Origin: Sipunculus nudus
Lineage: Eukaryota; Annelida; Sipuncula; Golfingiida; Sipunculidae
Assembly: GCA_026874595.1 (NCBI GenBank)
Contig: CM049309.1
Span: forward strand, 5,040,076 to 5,104,075
Direction: 5' to 3'
Length of the DNA: 64,000 bases
The translations under genes were made by a program, and so were the position numbers. Below are positions 60,761 through 64,000 of this stretch, piece after piece. Below the pieces are notes generated by a model. That model ran no database searches. It was given only the letters and a program-made list of their open reading frames with translations, and was not told the DNA's origin. Within the stretch, counting starts at the first letter, position 1; the number at the start of each line of letters is the position of its first letter.

Positions 60761-61079
60761 CATACCCGCGACCCATGGCACATTAGAGTTTAGAAAATAT
60801 GTTGTGTGTGATCACACGAATATGATAATTTGTTTTGTTGTGCTTGCATAAAGAATGGAAATTTTATTTAGAATATTTTTCACATATCATTATAATTTAA
60901 AGAAGCCCTGTAATAAATAAAAAAATCTTATAGTCACTTTCATAATTGTTCACCATAAATGCAGCATGAGCCTGTATTTGAAGCTGAAGTTTATTTGCAA
61001 AACTAATATAGAATGTAACGTTTAGTTTCATTTATATGGAAAATCGTTGTAAAAAATAACTGATATGGTCACCTAGCCA

Positions 61080-61330
61080 TTCCCTCCACCCCACCCACGA
61101 AGGCTGTTTTCATTCGTGTCAATTTGTTAGTTTGTATGTTTGTTTGTCTGTTAGCACGATTAAGCAAAAATGACTGAATTGTAGACGCCTAGGTATTAGC
61201 AAAGGAGATTAATTGTTGGGACAGACCCGGTAGGACTGGTTTATGCTAGTTGGAGGCATGCGCTCTATACATGTTGCATGCACATGTGGCCCTTCTGGAG
61301 GATGTATACTTTCCATCCGGCGGGCTGGTA
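61080..61330 (+). repeat. Dispersed 'CCTCCGCC' family repeat, diverged
   Basis: CCTCCACCCCACCCACGAAG, then TTTGTTTGTCTGTTAGCACG and TTAAGCAAAAATGACTG, closing near CATCCGGCGGGCTGG. This matches the known layout CCTCCGCC...GTCTGTTTGTTAGCA...ACGCAAAAAC. Confidence 0.5.
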
Positions 61331-61339
61331 ATATTTCTG

Positions 61340-62600
61340 CATTTCTACCTCTGCAAGGCTGATTATTATTGAATCAGATGTCAGAATGTTAATACCACGG
61401 TGGCACAAAAAAAAATGCCAATACTATGTTTCCTTTTGCGTGATGTGTTTTTTACAACTGGCATCGACTTGCGTGACAAGGTACGATTTACTCCTTGGCT
61501 CCCGTAAATCAAATTTGCAGGCCGCGGGACAAATTACCCATGGTTACCGTTTCGATTTATGATTTTATTTGTACATGATCAGGAAACTGAGAGCGGGTGG
61601 CTGTTTTGACAGCAGGACCAGCATAGGTAACGATTGATTCTAGGCGGGTATGACAGTCGTTAAAATTGATAAACTCTCGTGCAGCCGAAAGGAACACCTT
61701 TTCATGTTACGGTGTTTTTAATTTACGAGACACTTACCGTGTATAGACCTGTAGCTTGCAACTATTCACACATGCCCAAAATAAGAGACTTTATAAATTA
61801 AACAGTTTTTTTTAGCTAATGTGATCTTTAGGCAGTGCCACCTAGCTCAAAATGATTCTAATTTATTGAACAAGACTTAATTTGAAATAACCTTAAGTTC
61901 AAAATTTTTTATATAATATTGTTTTCCTGTAATTCGATCTCAGTGTGCGTGGTATATAGAGCAAGGTATTTTTCATTATTGTAATTTCTTTACCAAATTA
62001 CCAAATGTATTAACAGTACAAATGTTATCAGTAGAGCAGGGAATAAAATGTATATAACTCGGAATGCAAGTTCAATCTTTTACTGCATTGATTTATTTTG
62101 CATGTTTCACTCATCAAAGCATGAATTCATTTTACAGACATTAATTCGGGAACCGTTGAAGAAATTCATTATAACATCATCGCAAGAATATTGCACGACC
62201 AACAGTGATCACCTATGACTTGTCTTGGGACCTGTTGTGGCTTGTCGTATACAACCACGGCGACCATACAATCATGCCATAGTCTTAAGTTTGTCAAAAT
62301 GCCACCTATAGATATATGTATATTTTATAGATTGATTCCATGAATGTTGAAACGCACACTCCAGCAGAAGTAAATTCTTTTGTTTTAACACCGTTTAAAC
62401 TCCTTATACGGTTTTACCTGATATACATCTCTCGTGTTAGCTATTATCGAAGACCCATGTGGTCATTAGATATATTTTATTGTTTCCATAATATAGTATT
62501 CGATTAAGCTTAATTAATTTTGTGGAAATGCAACTGCATTGTGAAATATGTCACCTACCCTCATATTGTACTCGTGCATTTATGTTATTGTACTTGTCAG
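61340..62600. other. Unassigned interval
   Basis: No exon, RNA gene or repeat recognised. Confidence 0.4.
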
Positions 62601-62609
62601 TGATGAAGT

Positions 62610-62850
62610 CGAATCCGAACTTTCCGAGTCCGAGTGCAAGATCGAGTCCAAATTCGAATCCTTGAGGTTCGAGACCAAGTCCGCCTTCTTCAAGTCCGAG
62701 TTTTTTTAACTCGAGTTCAAATCCGAGTCCTTGCGGTTCGAGACCAAGTCCGCCTTCTTCAAGTCCGAGTTTTTTTAAATCGAGTTCAAATCCGAGTCCC
62801 TGAGGTTCGAGACCAAGTCCGCCTTCTTCGAGCCCGAGTACAAAACGTTT
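62610..62850. repeat. Tandem repeat of about 78 bp built on GAGTCC/AAGTCC
   Basis: TGAGGTTCGAGACCAAGTCC, GCCTTCTTCAAGTCCGAGTT and TTTTTAA-TCGAGTTC recur about every 78 bases, nearly three times. All frames stay open over the repeat because the period is a multiple of three, so long Leu/Gly-rich frames here are not evidence of a gene. Confidence 0.85.
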
Positions 62851-63039
62851 ATAGTCAAAACACCTTAAAATACAAGTCGTCATTTGTGTTTGAATTAAGT
62901 TTACAAAAGGTTTTTAATTTAATATTTAATTGCATTTAACTTCCAATGCATACATATGGTCTGGTAAAAAGTCTAAACTTGTGTTTGTATTACACATTCA
63001 TTATCTCGCGCAAAAAAAGTCTTTATGGTGGAATTTCTA

Positions 63040-63290
63040 ATGTGAATGTTTAGCCTTCGAAGACAGATATTTTTTCTGCTGGACTCGACATGGACTCTTC
63101 CTGATTTCTCGAGTCCTGTCCTCCGAGTCCCAGTACAAGTCCGAGTCCAGGACCATCGAATCCGAATACAAGTCCGAGTCCAGGACCATCGAGTCCAAGT
63201 ACAAGTCAGAGTCAAGGACCATCGAGTCCGAGTCCCTGAAAAAGTAGACTCGAGTCCGGACAAGAGTCCAAGTTGGGACTCGAGCCCTAC
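63040..63290 (-). repeat. GAGTCC-family dispersed repeat, copy 2 with expanded microsatellite
   Basis: The conserved head (63040-63125, inverted relative to 33484-33610) is followed by four units of about 30 bp built on CCGAGTCCAGGACCATCGAG. Confidence 0.7.
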
Positions 63291-63910
63291 ATCACAGGTA
63301 TTTGTTGTCTCATGTTTTCATTTGAAGCAGGACCTCATTCAAAAACAGCACTTGCTGATTGAGCTATTCTGATAAAATATATTGAAATAGATAATAATAA
63401 TAAATAGATAATAATAAATAATAAATAAAAAAATAATTATAGAAACTGTAACAGGCCATTTTCCAAGGAGGGGTCCAAGAGTTATGACTTCGGTTCCACA
63501 TCAAAATTGCTCCATGGTTGTTTACTTAAAATCCCTAAAGCTCCCGAAAGGTTGCGCGGTGTGTACTGCCTGATTTCGTTCGGTCAGGGGAGGTTGCGTG
63601 GATTTTGGCCATACTGGTTAATTGCGTAACTAAGCAGTGTATGACGCAAACAGTTACAACTACAACGACCTAACACGTTGTGTGGTATATTGAAAATCAT
63701 GAGAAATGGCTTTAGGGCAGCCATGTATGACACACACAGGCAACATATTATTATATGTAATATTTAATTATATATGTCTGTATATGCATACATTTTTAAT
63801 CTGTACACCTATTGTAGTTTTCATGTGCTTAAGTGCTAAAATGCAGACAGGTTATAGAAATATAATTCCGTAATTATTCCGTATATCCGATTTCCGCATT
63901 TCCAAATGAA
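63290..63910. other. Unassigned interval
   Basis: A short ATAATAAATA repeat lies at 63390-63440. Nothing else is recognised. Confidence 0.4.
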
Positions 63911-63912
63911 GC

Positions 63913-63913
<1 letters not shown>

Positions 63914-63969
<56 letters not shown>

Positions 63970-64000
63970 ATATATATATAAATAAACATATATATATATA
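63914..64000. repeat. TA microsatellite at the window edge
   Basis: (TA)n interrupted by AAACA and AAATAAACA, running off the window. Confidence 0.95.

Noticed and set aside
62551-62939. Long repetitive Leu/Gly- or Val/Gln-rich frames
   Set aside because: They follow from a tandem repeat whose period is a multiple of three; frames are open on both strands and there is no start or splice support.

Overview
This is a eukaryotic window, AT-rich and intron-rich, with short exons, long repeat-filled introns and many TA, TAA and G/C simple repeats. A marine mollusc, most likely a bivalve, fits best. I infer this from dispersed elements with tandem cores, an ACGG-type microsatellite and hairpin ends, which resemble the pearl/HINE elements known from bivalves, and from the lectin and LDL-receptor-like gene types. 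The species cannot be named from the sequence alone.

Three protein-coding genes can be assembled from splice sites and frame continuity. (1) Minus strand, 13808 down to 2509: eight phase-matched exons give a 238-residue single-pass membrane protein. It has a signal peptide, four short four-cysteine half-LDLa modules, one canonical LDL-receptor class A domain, a transmembrane helix and a short tail with a PPxY motif. (2) Plus strand, 33977-35366: three exons of a C-type lectin-like protein; the exon with its start codon was not found. (3) Plus strand, 45044-54155: five exons of MPV17L2 (Mpv17/PMP22 family, mitochondrial), 197 residues, complete from ATG to stop.

The rest is mostly repeats. 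Tandem-core HINE/pearl-like elements lie at 1-1480, 10547-12210, 20965-21370, 26280-27720 and 40888-41935. Several different core families share the 12-bp palindrome GGTGGCGCCACC. Other elements are a 1.84-kb inverted-repeat element (36750-38588), two related hAT-like hairpin MITEs (1818 and 42359), PIF/Harbinger-like MITEs (10204, 30828, 40310), pogo-like MITE fragments, a tRNA-derived SINE with a 17-bp target-site duplication (51551-51964), and decayed non-LTR retrotransposon pieces (6470-6990, 8260-8860). Two minisatellites, of 32 bp and about 56 bp, sit in MPV17L2 introns.

The intervals 14.1-33.9 kb and 54.2-64.0 kb hold no gene I can assemble. They contain a few exon-like open frames that I list at low confidence. 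The genes show no functional link to each other; they are ordinary neighbours in a repeat-rich genome.
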